A stretch of 64,000 bases of DNA from Lumbricus terrestris (GCA_949752735.1 OX457036.1:88105987-88169986); one strand, 5' to 3'. Positions 23,440 through 35,492 are shown, numbered from the stretch's first letter. Notes: generated by a model from the sequence alone, not told the origin. Program-made: numbers and translations.

Positions 23440-24920
23440 AAACTGGACAATTTGGCTTTCGTTGATACATCTCATGAATCTGTCAACTCACAGGGCTCAT
23501 TGCCTCGATACCAAATTGCTATATATGTCTATAAAAAGCAAGACCTCCTCCACCAGCTGCACTAAAATCAACGAGATCCAAGAGGTGGCGGAATCTGTGT
23601 CATCTACAAAGAACACCTAACCGCTCGATGAGAGGTTTTGGTAGTTTATCTACATTTGAATATCTTGCTGCATATTTTACTCATTATTGTTATTTATTTC
23701 CAGGATCAAAAGTATAAAATAATGTGGATTTCTTAACCGAATTTTAAAACCTTCTCGCTGCTATCATTATCCATGGCGACCTGAATATCCTTTTGGACGA
23801 AATAAACAACCCCGATTTCATACGCTTCAACAAAATCATCGCTACTCACGACCTCATTCAGCATGTTACAATCCCAACGCAAATTCATAGACATACTCTG
23901 GACGTTATCTTGACTCGTGCTGATGAGTAACATTAGCATCTCTTCACCATCAATTATATTTGATTACACCATCATTCACTTCAACATCGCGCATCAACTT
24001 CCGCCAATAATCCGCCAGTTGGTTGAACGTCGCTAATTTGCAAAATTCGACCAATTAACTTTCGGTACCGATCTTGAATCTTCCGACCTCTTCAAACAAA
24101 CATCTTGGATTGAAAACTCAAATATTAACGTTGTTGAACTTTTCGACCTCTACGACTCAACTATGGAAGATCTTTTGGATCAACATGCCCCTCGAAGACG
24201 GATAAATGTACGAAAAGTACCTGACTGCCCATGGTTAGATGGAGGCTGTGCCTTTTCAAAAAGTTAACTCGTCGCTTTGAATGTCAATTCCGAAACTCAC
24301 ATTCCGTAGAGAGGAGGCGCCGCTGCAGGCGAACCCAGGTTAAAGTTTAACGAGATTTGTTTCAACAGAAACGCTCAAATTGCCTCTGACACAGCATTGA
24401 AAGTGCTCAAGGTGATGGTCGAACACTTTGGAAATCCTTGAACATGCTGCTTACACCGCCTCAAGGCACCTCCTCGCGTATCTCTCCAGATACTCTCCTC
24501 GACTACCTTGAAAATAAAATAGACTTGATCCGTGAGTCGACAAAAGATGCGCCGACTCCGGACTTCTCAAATCTGCTACCAATTCCGCATTCTTTATGCA
24601 AGTTTTACGAAGTCACTGCTGGTGAAGTTGAAAAACTTATTATAAATGATTCTTCAACAAAGCAGTGTGAATTGGGTTCTGCACCTGTTCGGCTGCTTAA
24701 ATCTCTATACACCATTTTCTCTCCGATCCTCGCACTTCTTATCGATGTTTCCATAACACAGGCTTGTCTACGAGCAAAACAAAACGCGCCATCATTCGAC
24801 CTCGTGTAAAGAAACCAGGACTCGACCCGACAGACCCGGCCAGATATCGCCCTATTTCAAATTTGTCCTTCATCTGGAAACTCGTCGAACGTGCTATTCA
24901 TAAACAACTATCTCTCTAGG
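23440..24920 (+). pseudogene. Decayed CR1/L2-like LINE (endonuclease to early RT)
   Basis: Frames interrupted by stops and shifts give GDLNILLDEINN ... QHVTIPTQIHRHTLDVILTR (the C-terminal part of an APE-type endonuclease) at about 23780-23920, and TDPARYRPISNLSFIWKLVE (the start of the reverse transcriptase domain) at about 24825-24890. A 123-codon open piece at 24438-24809 belongs to the linker before the RT domain. The element breaks off at about 24915 before the catalytic motifs. It sits antisense in intron 1 of lectin gene A. Confidence 0.75.
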
Positions 24921-24929
24921 TCTACATAG

Positions 24930-26050
24930 CAGAAGTGGGGTGGAAAAGGTCGAAAGAATTGAAAAGGTTGAATGTATGGAAAATACCGTGGAAGCTGAAG
25001 AAACATGGACACGAGAGACGAGGGGGAAAACGAAATTTCCAACGAAATAAATAAGAGGTAAGGATAATCAAACAGAGTATTAGCCTATGGTGCTAGACCT
25101 AAAGCGGTCAAAACACAGAGAATTCTAACTGCAAGAACTACAAAGACAAATGTTCAACAAAATGCACGAACTATGTACAGTAGATACACAAAATCATATA
25201 AACAATAAGGATTTCGATTTTGAGTCTTATCTGTGTCGGAAACAAACTAAATTAGACAATCGATTGCCAGAACAGCATAAATAAGACAGCAAAGATTTCG
25301 AAATAACTGACCAGAGAGCTTTGCATAGACTAAGCCTAAGGCATGAACCGAAAACGTTAAATGTAGGGCAAGACTATGTCAAAACATGTTCTAAATCTGA
25401 ATTTTTAGCTTCGGATGACAGAACCGGGTTCCTCGTCGTCAGGTCGTCATGGCAACCGGGCTGCCACATTTCCATACTCTCTGTCTGAATCCCAGTTTCC
25501 TGCAACGGCAAATTCTCGAAGTCTGGAAAAGCCATTCGCGCTTTTCTCGATGCATTACGAGGTAAAGATCTAGCCTTAAAGGTTCGCGAGCGAGAACCTG
25601 CCACGTTAGACGATGCCTACACAATTGCCATGAGATTGGGAGGTTAACGCAGGGCTGACCATTATAGCATGGATCGCGGTGATCGACGGCCGACTCGATA
25701 TTAAAATCGGAAAAGAAACGGAATCCACACTAGAAGAAACTCAGAAGCGTTTGCAGGAGAACATGACCTGACAAATAGAAGAAATAAAAAAGAAATGCAT
25801 CTCATGAAGAATAGCTCGTCGAATGAAGAACCGCACCGTCAATGGCGACCGTTTCAGCCAAGGGGAGGAACCGTTCCTAGTAACAACCAGTGGACACGGA
25901 AACCGAACCATAACTTCAGAAGATCTGTCCGAAGTGAAAGACGCTGCTTTGAGTGCAAGCAGCCTGGTCATCTTGCTCGAGCTTGCCCTGGCAGACAAAC
26001 TAGTTCGTCGGGTCGAGAAGAGGAGGAACAATGACTCCTACCTTTCAAAA
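24930..26050 (+). pseudogene. Degenerate Ty3/gypsy-like gag
   Basis: The frame near 25530-25650 reads FLDALRGKDLALKVRERE ... LDDAYTIAMRLGG, the pattern of the C-terminal capsid half in Ty3/gypsy gag proteins. It is followed by a basic region and a single zinc knuckle CFECKQPGHLARACP at about 25950-25995. Stops interrupt the frame, and no protease, RT or LTR is recognisable nearby. It is an old fragment in intron 1 of gene A. Confidence 0.6.
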
Positions 26051-26293
26051 CGAGGTCCACACTACACAATGCTTCCTATTTGTTATCTTTTTCAAGACAG
26101 CTAGCCGAGTAGCAGACCATGGCAAAAGGTTAAAAAAATAAAGAGATATTAAAGGCCGAAGGAGACTGTTGTATGTGTATCACTAGGCCCATGCCTAAAT
26201 ATGGCAATGGTTACGATCCTAAGAGATCAGAATGAGAAGTGTAGAAAAATAAGTGGGGTTAAGACATTCATTTATGTGGAGTTGGGGTGTGCA

Positions 26294-26760
26294 CATGGGC
26301 GTAGAATTGGTCTAGAAGTTGGGAGGGACGAAGGAGTGGCCCAATGACGATGGCCGAGAGGCGACGCGAGATTTTGGGCGGACCGATGGCTGAGTCGTCG
26401 ACGAAAATTTCCATTTTCGACGACCCAAAAAAATCCGGACGACCTTTTTTAGTCAATTTTGGTCGAAATCTCCCCAAAACATAAATTTTCCCTGTAAAAA
26501 AGGCTGATGACCTTTTTAGTCACAACGTTTTTCACTGTTTCACTGTCAAAATAGCTGCTAGTATTGTCTTTCGCAGTATTTTAGTCTTTACTTCTTATAA
26601 AATTACCAGAATTCAATTATAAACCACTGTAAAATTTTACAATGCTATTCATGACTATTTATTTTCTTAGATATTGGGGGGACATGACCATTAACGGTCC
26701 ACCCCACTACAAACATTGGGGGGACCGTCCCTCCTGTCGCCCTCTGAGTCTCCGCCCATG
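26294..26760. mobile_element. hAT-type element, 467 bp
   Basis: Ends CATGGGCGTAGAA and TCTCCGCCCATG are flanked by GGTGTGCA and GTTGTGCA (7 of 8 bases equal). The interior has the GACCTTTTTTAGTCA motifs of the CAGTGGCG-type family, so it is a relative with altered tips. Confidence 0.65.
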
Positions 26761-27774
26761 GTTGTGCAATGAAAACTTTTCTTATGGGTCCTACGAAAGA
26801 CTAGGGGGTCAAACCCAAATGTCCACGTCAATTCTCACCCTACCAGTGGTATAAATGTGAGGTGTGGTCGCCACATATGGTTTACCAGAGTGTGCAGAAG
26901 AATATGGGGTCTCTGATGATTATATTTTTACATGCAAAGAATGTTTCAGAATTTAGAAAGTTCATGCTCTTTTCTAATTTTTCGTGGATCTATCCATTAG
27001 TCGAGTTTATGTAGTGTAGACCTGGCCTATATGCATGCCTTGCAACTAAGTTTTCAAGCTTGTCTGATACATAAGTCTTCTTGTACGAAGGCCCCATAGT
27101 TAGGCCTAGCCTAGGTGACTAACTTTGCTACAGCCTTCACCGAGTTGCTAAATTAAGGTCTTGCAAACTGATCTTAGTAATTGTTCTGTCAACTGTTACA
27201 AATATTTCTGGACAAATATATGTGTCAAATACAGGGGCGAACTGTGACGATTGAGCATTTAGTATGCAGCCTTTGTAGGCCTAATAAACGTAGGTAGGCC
27301 CGATGACATTTTATTGATTTTATTTAAGTTATTTTCAATGTTCAATGTTGTCTTACAATTAAATTAGGCACATTCGTTGATGAAAATCGTTTAGTTTAAC
27401 GATTGTCCGACTCTAACAATTGCAACATAAAGTCCTAAGCAAATTAATGTCCAAGTTTACCAAACAATGTCCACTTTGTGTCTAATTATCTAGTAACTGT
27501 TTTAACAAATAGTTTTTATAGTTTTCTATGTGTGAGAAACCTTTCGTGTCTCACACATAGTTATGATTTGTCATTCTTTTATATCCATTCTTTACTGCAT
27601 GCACTGCATCAGTACAGGGTGTTATTGCCCGGGGTAATTGTCCGGAGGGGGTGTGGAGGAGGGTTATTGTCCTGTTACCACGAAACTCTACTGCGCTGAA
27701 GCCCCGAAAACATAAGACATTTGACACTTTAACAACGAAAGTGTAGGCCCACAACATGGGCAACCAAATGCAAC

Positions 27775-27835
27775 TCGTCGATAGAGTGTTGAGCACATCA
27801 TGCGTCACTTGTGAGATCACGGTTCGAGTCCTGCA
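27775..27835 (+). other. tRNA-like sequence, SINE head relic
   Basis: GATAGAGTGTTGAGCA resembles an A box and CACGGTTCGAGTCC matches the B box. No acceptor stem forms, so this is a SINE relic rather than a functional tRNA gene. The stretch 26770-27770 holds nothing else I recognise. Confidence 0.4.
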
Positions 27836-27884
27836 AATTAATTCAGTTCCAAATAGTTTCTTGACACAGGAATAAGTAACTTAC

Positions 27885-28192
27885 CCATCCAGCCCCTGAC
27901 CTTCATGGCGATTCTCCAGACCTTTGATTTGAGCTTTAATATCAACGTTTTCAGTTTGCAATTGTTGAACTGATTTGTTCATATTTGCACACTGCCGTTC
28001 CAGATGTGCGATTTGAGCTCTAAGATTCCGAAAGCCTGATTGTATATTTCCTGTCAATTCAAGCGGCACGTTTGTGTAGCCCTTGTCATGTTCATCGTTA
28101 CTGCAGTCACCAATGGTACTTTGCCCTCTTACAAAATAGTTCCCGACATTTGTCGTTAGAACGAGCAAGATAACGAAAGAAAACTTTGCCAT
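27885..28192 (-). CDS. C-type lectin gene A, exon 1 (signal peptide and stalk)
   Basis: ATG at 28192 begins a signal peptide (MAKFSFVILLVLTTNVGNYF, residues 1-23), then QSTIGDC with a cysteine likely to make an interchain disulfide, then a coiled coil (about residues 50-95, LRAQIAHLERQCANMNKSVQ and following heptads). The exon ends at a strong donor GGATGG|GTAAGTT in phase 2, matching the phase 2 entry of 23140-23324. The spliced ORF is 783 bases including stop. The predicted product is a secreted, oligomeric, single-CTLD lectin. Its exon 1 is closest to that of pseudogene B at 47900. Confidence 0.88.
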
Positions 28193-29160
28193 TCTGAATA
28201 CTACTAAAAATGAGATCGTAAAAGGTTAGATTACTATTGTTGCAGAAGCGTCCGTTCAGAAATGACCTCTTCTTAATGCCGTAGACAGCATAGGCCCTAC
28301 TCCAAAATTACCAAATGACACACGTGTGTTTGGACGCGCTTATCACAGAGAGACACACCCATCTAGCAGCGGTATGCCATCTCATCGACATTAGGAGAGC
28401 CTAAACAAAACGGAGCACAGATGCCATAATTTATGATCAGATATCACAAAGCAGGTGGTCTACTTCAGACGCACGTTAGCCGTTGCATTATCGCCTCAAC
28501 TCCCATAAATATGGCCTATGCGATTATGTTAATTGATACAGGGTTAGGGATAAGTTTATAATAAATTATGAGTCGCGAAAACTCTGGCTAGGGCGTAAGC
28601 GGATGCAATTTTCGATTTGGTTTAGGATTGAAAAATTACTAAAACTTTACGTTATATTTATTGCGTAATATCTTTTATGACCTCAAGTATGCATCTCTCC
28701 CATGTGAAATCTTTAGAGGGTATTAACCAAGAAGCCCAGTTTTTAGATCTATTGTACTATTAAATTTTCTATCTTGGGTGAAGTCATACCTTGCACACAT
28801 TCAATCACCTCCATTGTTATAGGACAATCAACAAATAGGTTAATAATTACTATGTTGGAAGAAATGTGCTGCAGAAAAGCTGATCGCCCGATCAGACAGG
28901 TGGTTCCTCAAGAAACTGCAGTTCTTTAACCGCTGCCCTTGTCAGTTCCTGCCCCATCTTCGCAAGCTGACATGAGAGAACACCCTTTTATGCTGCAAAT
29001 TGCCGTATCTAAAGTCTTAAGGCTACAGCCGGTGTCAGGAAATAGAGTATCTCCCGTTTTAATTGTATCCCCCAAATTAAAAAAGTCGAAAAACCGCTTC
29101 CACGTGTATTTTTTGGCAAATTAATTTTCTTCCGCTTTGTTTTGAACAATGACACTAACA
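28193..29160. other. Upstream region of gene A; no other gene
   Basis: I see no clear TATA box close to the ATG and no other exon, RNA gene or bounded repeat. Confidence 0.35.
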
Positions 29161-29164
29161 GGTA

Positions 29165-29475
29165 GGCTATGTTTATTCCTACTAGGCCTATATAATTTGT
29201 TTTGCCCTGTTTTTAGAGCACTGAAAACATTTAAAACACCTAAGAACACTCAGAGTCACTAAATAAATTGGAGTTGCCTTTATCTGAGCATTGCTAAGGA
29301 CACTTAAAACAATTAGAGTCACTTTAAATTTTGATTACAACATAAATTTTTTATTATGCGCATTTTTCAAAAAAGGTGATAGAATGGTTTATCCCCCCGG
29401 ATAGAATAGACCGGTTAATGCCATCAGGGGGGATAGATTAATTCATCCCCACGGGTACCTTTCAGGGGGGGATAG
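29165..29475 (-). repeat. Interspersed repeat, inverted relative to 40370-40662
   Basis: From GTAGGCTATGTTTATTCCTAC through GCGCATTTTTCAA to TTAATTCATCCCC the sequence is the reverse complement of 40370-40662 with moderate divergence. The two copies lie 11 kb apart in opposite orientation. The class is unknown. Confidence 0.6.
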
Positions 29476-30104
29476 GCTACTCCGTTTCGTGCCATCGGCC
29501 TACATGCAACGAATTATTATAGGCTCTTCAGTATATTGAAAAATAACCCGCTAATAATTGCAGTCAAAATAATCATCAAAAACAATCGCCTGTATTTCAA
29601 ATTTGAGTCAATTTAAATTCCAGTAGGCTGCTAGAGTATAGGTCTAACTATGCCCATGGGTGCAGTGTCAGTGAAGGTCACGGGTCTATAGATATATAAG
29701 TCTAGGCTATGTAAGCTAAAATTCTAGGCCCGCAAGCATATGTAGGCAGCAGGGTGCAGATTTCGTTGGGTATGCGACATGACAGCGGAACATCGCTTAA
29801 ACTTGTAGCTTGCTTCTACTAAGTTTATGCCGTCTTAAGCTGTTCCTGATCACTTCGTACAAAGTCAGGAGTTCCAGTTTAACGAGGTCGATGCTTACGC
29901 AGTTGCGATTATCCGAGCACAAATCGACCGTTCATAGGCCTAATACTGAATAGGCTACACCTTCGCAAAAATGCGCTGGAAACGAGAAGTGACAGTGCGT
30001 ATTACACAATGTAGCTAAGTCTAAAGTATCAGTGGGTTATAATGACCAGAAAACTTGGACCAAGCGCTATCTAACACCCGATGGAGAGTCAACAACGTAA
30101 CAGA

Positions 30105-30305
30105 ACGCATACAACAGAACGCATAACAACAGAACGCATAACAACAGAACGCAGAACGAAAAATGCATCTGTCGAGTTTATTGGTCAAAAATAAGAACAA
30201 CATTTGGTGAAGTGCATGTCTACACCAAATTTTGGGATCAATCCGGGACACGGGACGCATAAGGTCGATTCCGGGACTGTCCCGGGGAATCCGGAATGGT
30301 TGGCA
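30105..30305. repeat. Short tandem repeat and hAT-end fragment
   Basis: AACAGAACGCATAAC recurs about four times with 15-bp period at 30105-30160. Then GGGATCAATCCGGGACACGG ... GGTTGGCAGCC (30233-30306) matches the right end of the element at 42606-43776. The left partner is not seen. Confidence 0.55.
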
Positions 30306-30794
30306 GCCAATCCCATCCAACCAGGCTAGCATTTGCGGAGGCCCATACTACTATTTTATAATTAGAGTCTATAGCTCTATGAAGTTTATCGAGCGAGTTC
30401 AACTGTTAAATGACATCTTAAACGTCATGCAGGAAAATGTAAATAATTATTTATTTCAAATAATTTATAAAATGTGTTTTTTTGTTAATCTTTTCTATTC
30501 TGAAGGGCATCGCTTAGAAATTGTACGGTATCGTTAGTTACACAGTTAGGACCTAACATTGAATGTTCCAAACAGAAATGGCGACTGTATCTAGGCCTAA
30601 CACAGAACAGTGGCAGTTTGTTTTTAGCATTGAAGTAGACGTATTTTCTGGTATAGCTTTGCACATTGGAAAAATACTATTTGCAACAAACTAGGCTACG
30701 GTGCACCGTGAAAAATTAAAATTCAAAACAAACAAAACATCTAACACCTAAGAGACAAGCATGATAAATTTTACACTACCGAACAGAAACAGAA

Positions 30795-30868
30795 TCCTCT
30801 TTGAGCGCTTGAAGAATTCCTCTTTGAGCGCTTGAAGAATTCCTCTTTGAGCGCTTGAAGAATTCCTC
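30795..30868. repeat. 23-bp minisatellite, three copies
   Basis: CCTCTTTGAGCGCTTGAAG plus AATT starts at 30795, 30818 and 30841 as perfect copies, with the start of a fourth. No function is apparent. Positions 30306-30790 hold nothing recognisable. Confidence 0.9.
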
Positions 30869-31061
30869 TCGTTCCGTACCCACACTTTTTACTTTGGTCC
30901 TTCTGGTCACCTATTTCTTTTGGCCTTCCTGAATGTTCTGTCGTTCTGTCCAGGCCCTTTTGTATGCATTCTGTACACTGCCGACCTACGGCCTGTTTTT
31001 ATCCACCCCCTTCCCTCCGTCCGAATAAACTGTGATAAAGCAAAGTTCATTTGGCTTGGTT

Positions 31062-31200
31062 GTGGCGCCCAGCTTGCTAAGCTAGATATCCCGTTTCTTC
31101 GACATTTTTTTCCTGTTCTACAGTCCGTGATCTTCGAATTGTCGTAGACCTAGACCTCTGTTGATTGATCATGCAGACGGTTTCTGCAACCCTTGCTTTG
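31062..31200. repeat. Duplicated 3' flank of lectin gene C
   Basis: This is the counterpart of 21660-21850. It lies about 0.6 kb past the stop codon of gene C and supports segmental duplication of whole lectin genes. Confidence 0.5.
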
Positions 31201-31724
31201 CCACCTCTGTCAGCGCCATGCACCGTCCGCCGCTCCCACTTCTTTCTTGTGGTGGGTTACGTGGGTAACAAAACATTATTTTGCAAAATGGGTAAACCCT
31301 TAAGCCAGAATATATTGCTATGGTAAGCTGGACTTTTCCCTACTGAAAAACAGTCAAACTGCCTGATGATATAATTCCACAAAGGCTGTCAATGTTCATG
31401 CAGTAATATAGTTCTACACACCCGCAAAGACGATCTACTTGCATTTTCTACCTCTAAGCGAGTCCAACGTTATTTGAGTTTTCAATTTAAGTAAAGTTAC
31501 ATGTAAGTATAAGCTACTTACGAATAATCGGAATTAATTCCACCTCTAGTCATTTCAGTACCATGGTGGTCAGATTGATCCAAATAACTGCCGGCTCTAG
31601 CTAACATTGTACAAAAAGGCCCACATTTGTCTGACAATGTTCACGATGGATAATCATAACTAATAGGTGGTTATGTATTGTAAGTAAATGTAGGCCTACG
31701 CATAGAGCCTACAGTTTGCTGAAT

Positions 31725-32005
31725 TCAAGTACGAACGATAACCTCACACAGAGGACATACAGACCACGTGCATATTAAATCATTCCACTCCCCTTTATAT
31801 ATAGACGCGCATGCTTCACTATGATCCGCACAGTTATGTTCTCCAGGACCCCAGTTGCTGTACTGCACGGAAAACGTCGCTCCGCTGTTTGTTTTCCATT
31901 CAAAAGGGGAATGGCAATCTAAAATGTTCCTTCGTCGAGCACCAATCCAAAATGAATTTACCCAATGGCGCGTCTGATCTGCAAACGTATTTTCTGCCAA
32001 GCAAT
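31725..32005 (-). CDS. C-type lectin gene C, last exon (EHN variant CTLD)
   Basis: After acceptor TTCTTTAG|ATTGC the exon runs 93 codons plus two bases to TGA. It carries FWIGARRRNILDC, NWGPGEHNC and EWNDLICTWSVCPLCEV. The WND calcium motif is intact, but the EPN motif of its relatives reads EHN here. The cis-proline of EPN shapes the calcium and sugar site, so binding may be altered or lost. Phases match exon 32977-33164. Confidence 0.9.
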
Positions 32006-32736
32006 CTAAAGAAACACAACAGTTGCAAGCTGCAATAATTGCAATGCAAGTTTACGTTTATGGACTATTATAGCGCGGGATTCGCTTTAAAATGCACTAT
32101 TTTATTCTATATAATATCATGTTATAGGCCTACGGAAACGCGTTAGTTAACCATTATGCACGAATACGCCTTGCATTGTCATCGTCAATACTCTAAATAA
32201 TGATCATGGTGTGTTTAAAAAATGGGTCAAATCAGGGTGATACACTGCAACCAGTTGCACGTCTAAGCACATTAAATAAAAACAAGAACAAAATAACGTG
32301 AAAATAACAATGTTGTTGATATGCGTCAAAAAGAGCCCTAGGAATAAAGTGCTTTACATCATTTACTAGTAGAACAAAAGGATGCGGTCTAGAGCGTAGG
32401 CCTAAGTTATAGATGGTTCTTGTTAGAGATGGAAAAGGTCAATAAGTTAAACTTATTTAAAATGTGATGAGTTTACATATATAGGCCTACTAAAACGCCG
32501 TATCATGGTTATAGGCCTACATAAGACGAAGGCAACGAATGTTAAACGACGCTATCTGAAGAAGTAAGTAGATCTGAATCTAAACTATGAGCGATGCGTT
32601 TGCAATGTAGCGAAAGTTGTAACGAGATGGAGAATGGTTCACAGGACGTAGATGCAATGACAACATACGCATTACGCAAATCATGCAGAGGGCATTGAAG
32701 ATAATTATGGGATAGATCTTTTGAAGCTATGCTAAT

Positions 32737-32947
32737 CAGTGGCGGCGCTAGGGGGCTAAGCCCCTATAAGAGGCAACCAGGACTAAGCCCCCTAAAAAGG
32801 CCATCCGGTTTTTTACATGCAAAACTCAAGTATATCCACGATTTTCGACCGGATGACTAAAAAAGACAGGACATTTGGCGGATGAGAATGGAAAATTTTC
32901 TCCGCGAGGATTCAGCCCCCAAAACTGAAATCCTGGCGCCGCCACTG
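32737..32947. mobile_element. CAGTGGCG-type hAT MITE, 211 bp
   Basis: Ends CAGTGGCGGCGCTAGG and CCTGGCGCCGCCACTG are flanked by the perfect 8-bp duplication ATGCTAAT (32729-32736 and 32948-32955). It sits only 30 bp past the donor site of the CTLD exon at 32977, inside intron 2 of gene C. Confidence 0.95.
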
Positions 32948-32976
32948 ATGCTAATAGGCACTGCAGAGTCTAATAC

Positions 32977-33164
32977 CTTTATCTCTGAGTATCTCAGAAG
33001 CAATCTGTAGTTCTGTACTGTTCATGATAACGGCCAGTTGAGCATTTGCATGCAATTGCCTGCACTTCTGTTGAGCCGTGTTCCAATCTACTTTGTCATT
33101 GAGAACGGCGTAGCATTTCGAAAAGCCAACGACACTATAGTTAAACCCTGTCGGACAATGGCGA
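32977..33164 (-). CDS. C-type lectin gene C, CTLD first-half exon
   Basis: The exon is 188 bases, phase 2 in (TTTTTCAG|TCGCC) and phase 1 out (AAAG|GTATTAG). It reads HCPTGFNYSVVGFSKCYAV, DWNTAQQKCRQL and AQLAVIMNSTELQIASEIL, the first half of a CTLD. The plus-strand frame here is its shadow. Splicing to 34282-35492 and 31725-32005 gives an uninterrupted ORF of 1680 bases including stop. Confidence 0.9.
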
Positions 33165-33884
33165 CTGAAAAAGAAGCAGGCAAGGCGCGATGGCTACATT
33201 TTGTCCCAAATCAACTCCGATTTCTCTTAGGGGTTTTCACAAATTACTTCGACAAATTTAAGGCGCAACATTGTCCATTTCTCGCCACAGTTTATGTACA
33301 CGTATTAGATAGGCCTATAATATATTATCGTCATTCATGTATAAAGTCTAAACCAATCCTCTGAACGTGATGTCATTTATGGGCACACACATTATTTTCA
33401 CAACTCAACTGCGTAGGCTACATGTATATCTATGAAGGAGAATGTATGTACGCATGTATGTTTGTACATGTATGTAGGCCTATGTCTGTGCAGAATGCAC
33501 GCCCACGATTTCGCTTCGCACATTATTCGCCTAAATTCTTTGAGCAAGACAGAGTGCCACCATGACCACCCAATCTACAACCGCGTTCGACGGCTTGTTA
33601 CACAACGGAACTTCAGAAGTGTATATGGATGGGCGAGCAGTAATTTGTTTCGTGCAGGCCTAGAAAAGGTTATAGATGGGTTGACACAACTATCCCTCCC
33701 CAAAGAAAAAACAGGTGAGGCAATCGAAGTACTGTTTAATTATAGATTATAAAGTCTATAGGCCCTAATTATCTTTGAGAGGCAGAAAATCCTCATGTTA
33801 GTGGGTTGATAATTAATTAGACGCCTCAGTATTGATAAAAGACAAGATAAACAGATCACCGGCATGTGGAGGAAAGAGATGGCA

Positions 33885-33955
33885 AAGGAATCGTTTGCAT
33901 ATCGGATTATTAATCTAGAGGTCGGAGGTTCAAATCCATGCACACCAAAGTTCAG
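33885..33955 (+). other. tRNA-like sequence, SINE head relic
   Basis: GCATATCGGATTATTAATCT followed by GGAGGTTCAAATCC gives recognisable internal pol III promoter boxes without an acceptor stem. It lies in intron 1 of gene C. Low confidence as an element, and not a functional tRNA. Confidence 0.4.
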
Positions 33956-34281
33956 ATAATTTTGGAATTTCAGATGTTATTGCGATTTGTGACTCAACGG
34001 CTAGGCTAAAATGAGCGCACTAAACACACGCTATCAGTCGGAAGATTGGACGCAGGAAGGTGTTCTTAAATTCCGGTACTAAAGTACTCAATCCGTTATC
34101 ACTTCATGCCCATTGTTGCATCTGAAACTACATGTACATGAAATTATTGATCTTGGCTCTTCCGATGCGAGGCAAAGTAGAGTCGCTGCTTACAAGATGT
34201 ATACCTATTACCTAACCAATGTTCAAACGAATTCAAATTTGTAATCAGTTTATTATCATAAGACTTGTTACATTTATTTAC

Positions 34282-35492
34282 CTGGACAGTTGTTGAGTTA
34301 ACCACTGAATTTCATTCTTCACTTCTGTAGCCTTATCTTGCATGTCACGTCTGTTTTCTTGTAGTGAGTTGTTTACAGATGAATCGTGACGCTCAATGCG
34401 ATTTTCTAGACGTGAAAGTTGAAATCTTGTATCGTTGCTGGCTATTTGAAATAGGGTTTCGACTCCTCCAATTGAATGGTTCAAATATGTGTCATGACGT
34501 TCAACATCATTCTCCAGACGTGAGATTTGAACTTTCATGTCGTTCCACACTGTTTGAACTAGGCTTTCGAATTCTCCAATTGAGTTGTTCAAATATGTGT
34601 CAACACGATTATCCAAACGTGAGATTTGAAATTTTATGTTGTTGTTCACTGCTTGAACTTGGTCTTTGATTTCTCCAAAGGAGTTCCTCATACATGTGTC
34701 ATGACTTTGGTCGCAATTTTCCTGACGTGAGATTTGAGCTTTTATTTCATTGTTGGCTGTTTGAACCTGGTTCTTGATTTCTCCTGTTAAGTTGTTCAAA
34801 TATGTGCCTTGATTTTTCAAGCGAATCTCCAGACGTGAGATTTGAGCTCTTGTATCGTTGCTCGCTATTTGAACTAGGCCTTCGATTTCTCCAATTGACA
34901 TGTTTAAATATTTGCCATGGCGTTCAATGCGATTCTCCAGACGAGAGCTTTGAATGTTTATGCCTTTGCACATTGTTCGAACTTGCTCTTTGATTTCTTC
35001 AACAGAGTTCCTCAAATATGTGTCATGAGTTTGGTTGCAATTTTCCTGACGTGAGATTTGATCTTTTATTTCAGTAATGCCTGTTTGAACCTGGTTCTTG
35101 ATTTCTCCTGTTAAGTTGTTCAAATATGTTTCTTGATTTTCCAAGCGACTCTCCATACGCGAGATTTGAACTTTTATATAATTGCTCGTTGTTTCAGTTT
35201 GGCCTTTGATTTCTTCAATTGAGCTCTTTAAGTATGTGTCATGACGTTCTTGGTGATCCTCCAGACGTGAGATTTGTGTTTTAAGATTCTGTAATTCTGA
35301 TTGAATGCTACTGGCTAAAGGAATCCACGCATCATTGTTGTGTATGCGGAGGTCTTTAACATAACCGGATAAGACATTTACAATGTCTTGCTCATCTCTG
35401 TAGCAGTCGCTAATGGTACTCTGTCCTTTAACGAAAATGTTGCCGACATTTATAACAAGTAATAGCAGAGCGGTCCAGTAAAACTTTGCCAT
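34282..35492 (-). CDS. C-type lectin gene C, exon 1 (signal peptide and long repeat stalk)
   Basis: A 404-residue exon starts with signal peptide MAKFYWTALLLLVINVGNIF (residues 1-23) and QSTISDC, then a linker, then nine tandem coiled-coil repeats of 36 residues (71-391; the seventh has 33). The consensus is like KxQISRLENRxERHDTYLNN followed by SIGEIxxxVQTxxNxI. Several repeats have N-glycosylation sequons (NLT, NMS, NHS). The exon ends CTGTCCAG|GTAAAT in phase 2 and joins 32977-33164 and 31725-32005 to give about 559 residues. The predicted product is a secreted, rod-like oligomer that displays CTLDs at its tip, in the manner of collectins but with coiled coil instead of collagen. Gene A has a stalk of only one such block. 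Repeats 2 and 5, 3 and 6, and 4 and 8 are most alike, which suggests growth in three-repeat steps. Confidence 0.92.

Noticed and set aside
27775..27835. tRNA gene
   Set aside because: B box and weak A box are present, but no acceptor stem or cloverleaf forms. The same applies to 33885-33955, 18500, 49196 and 57571.
30795..30868. CRISPR-like array
   Set aside because: The 23-bp units are directly adjacent with no spacers, in an animal genome.
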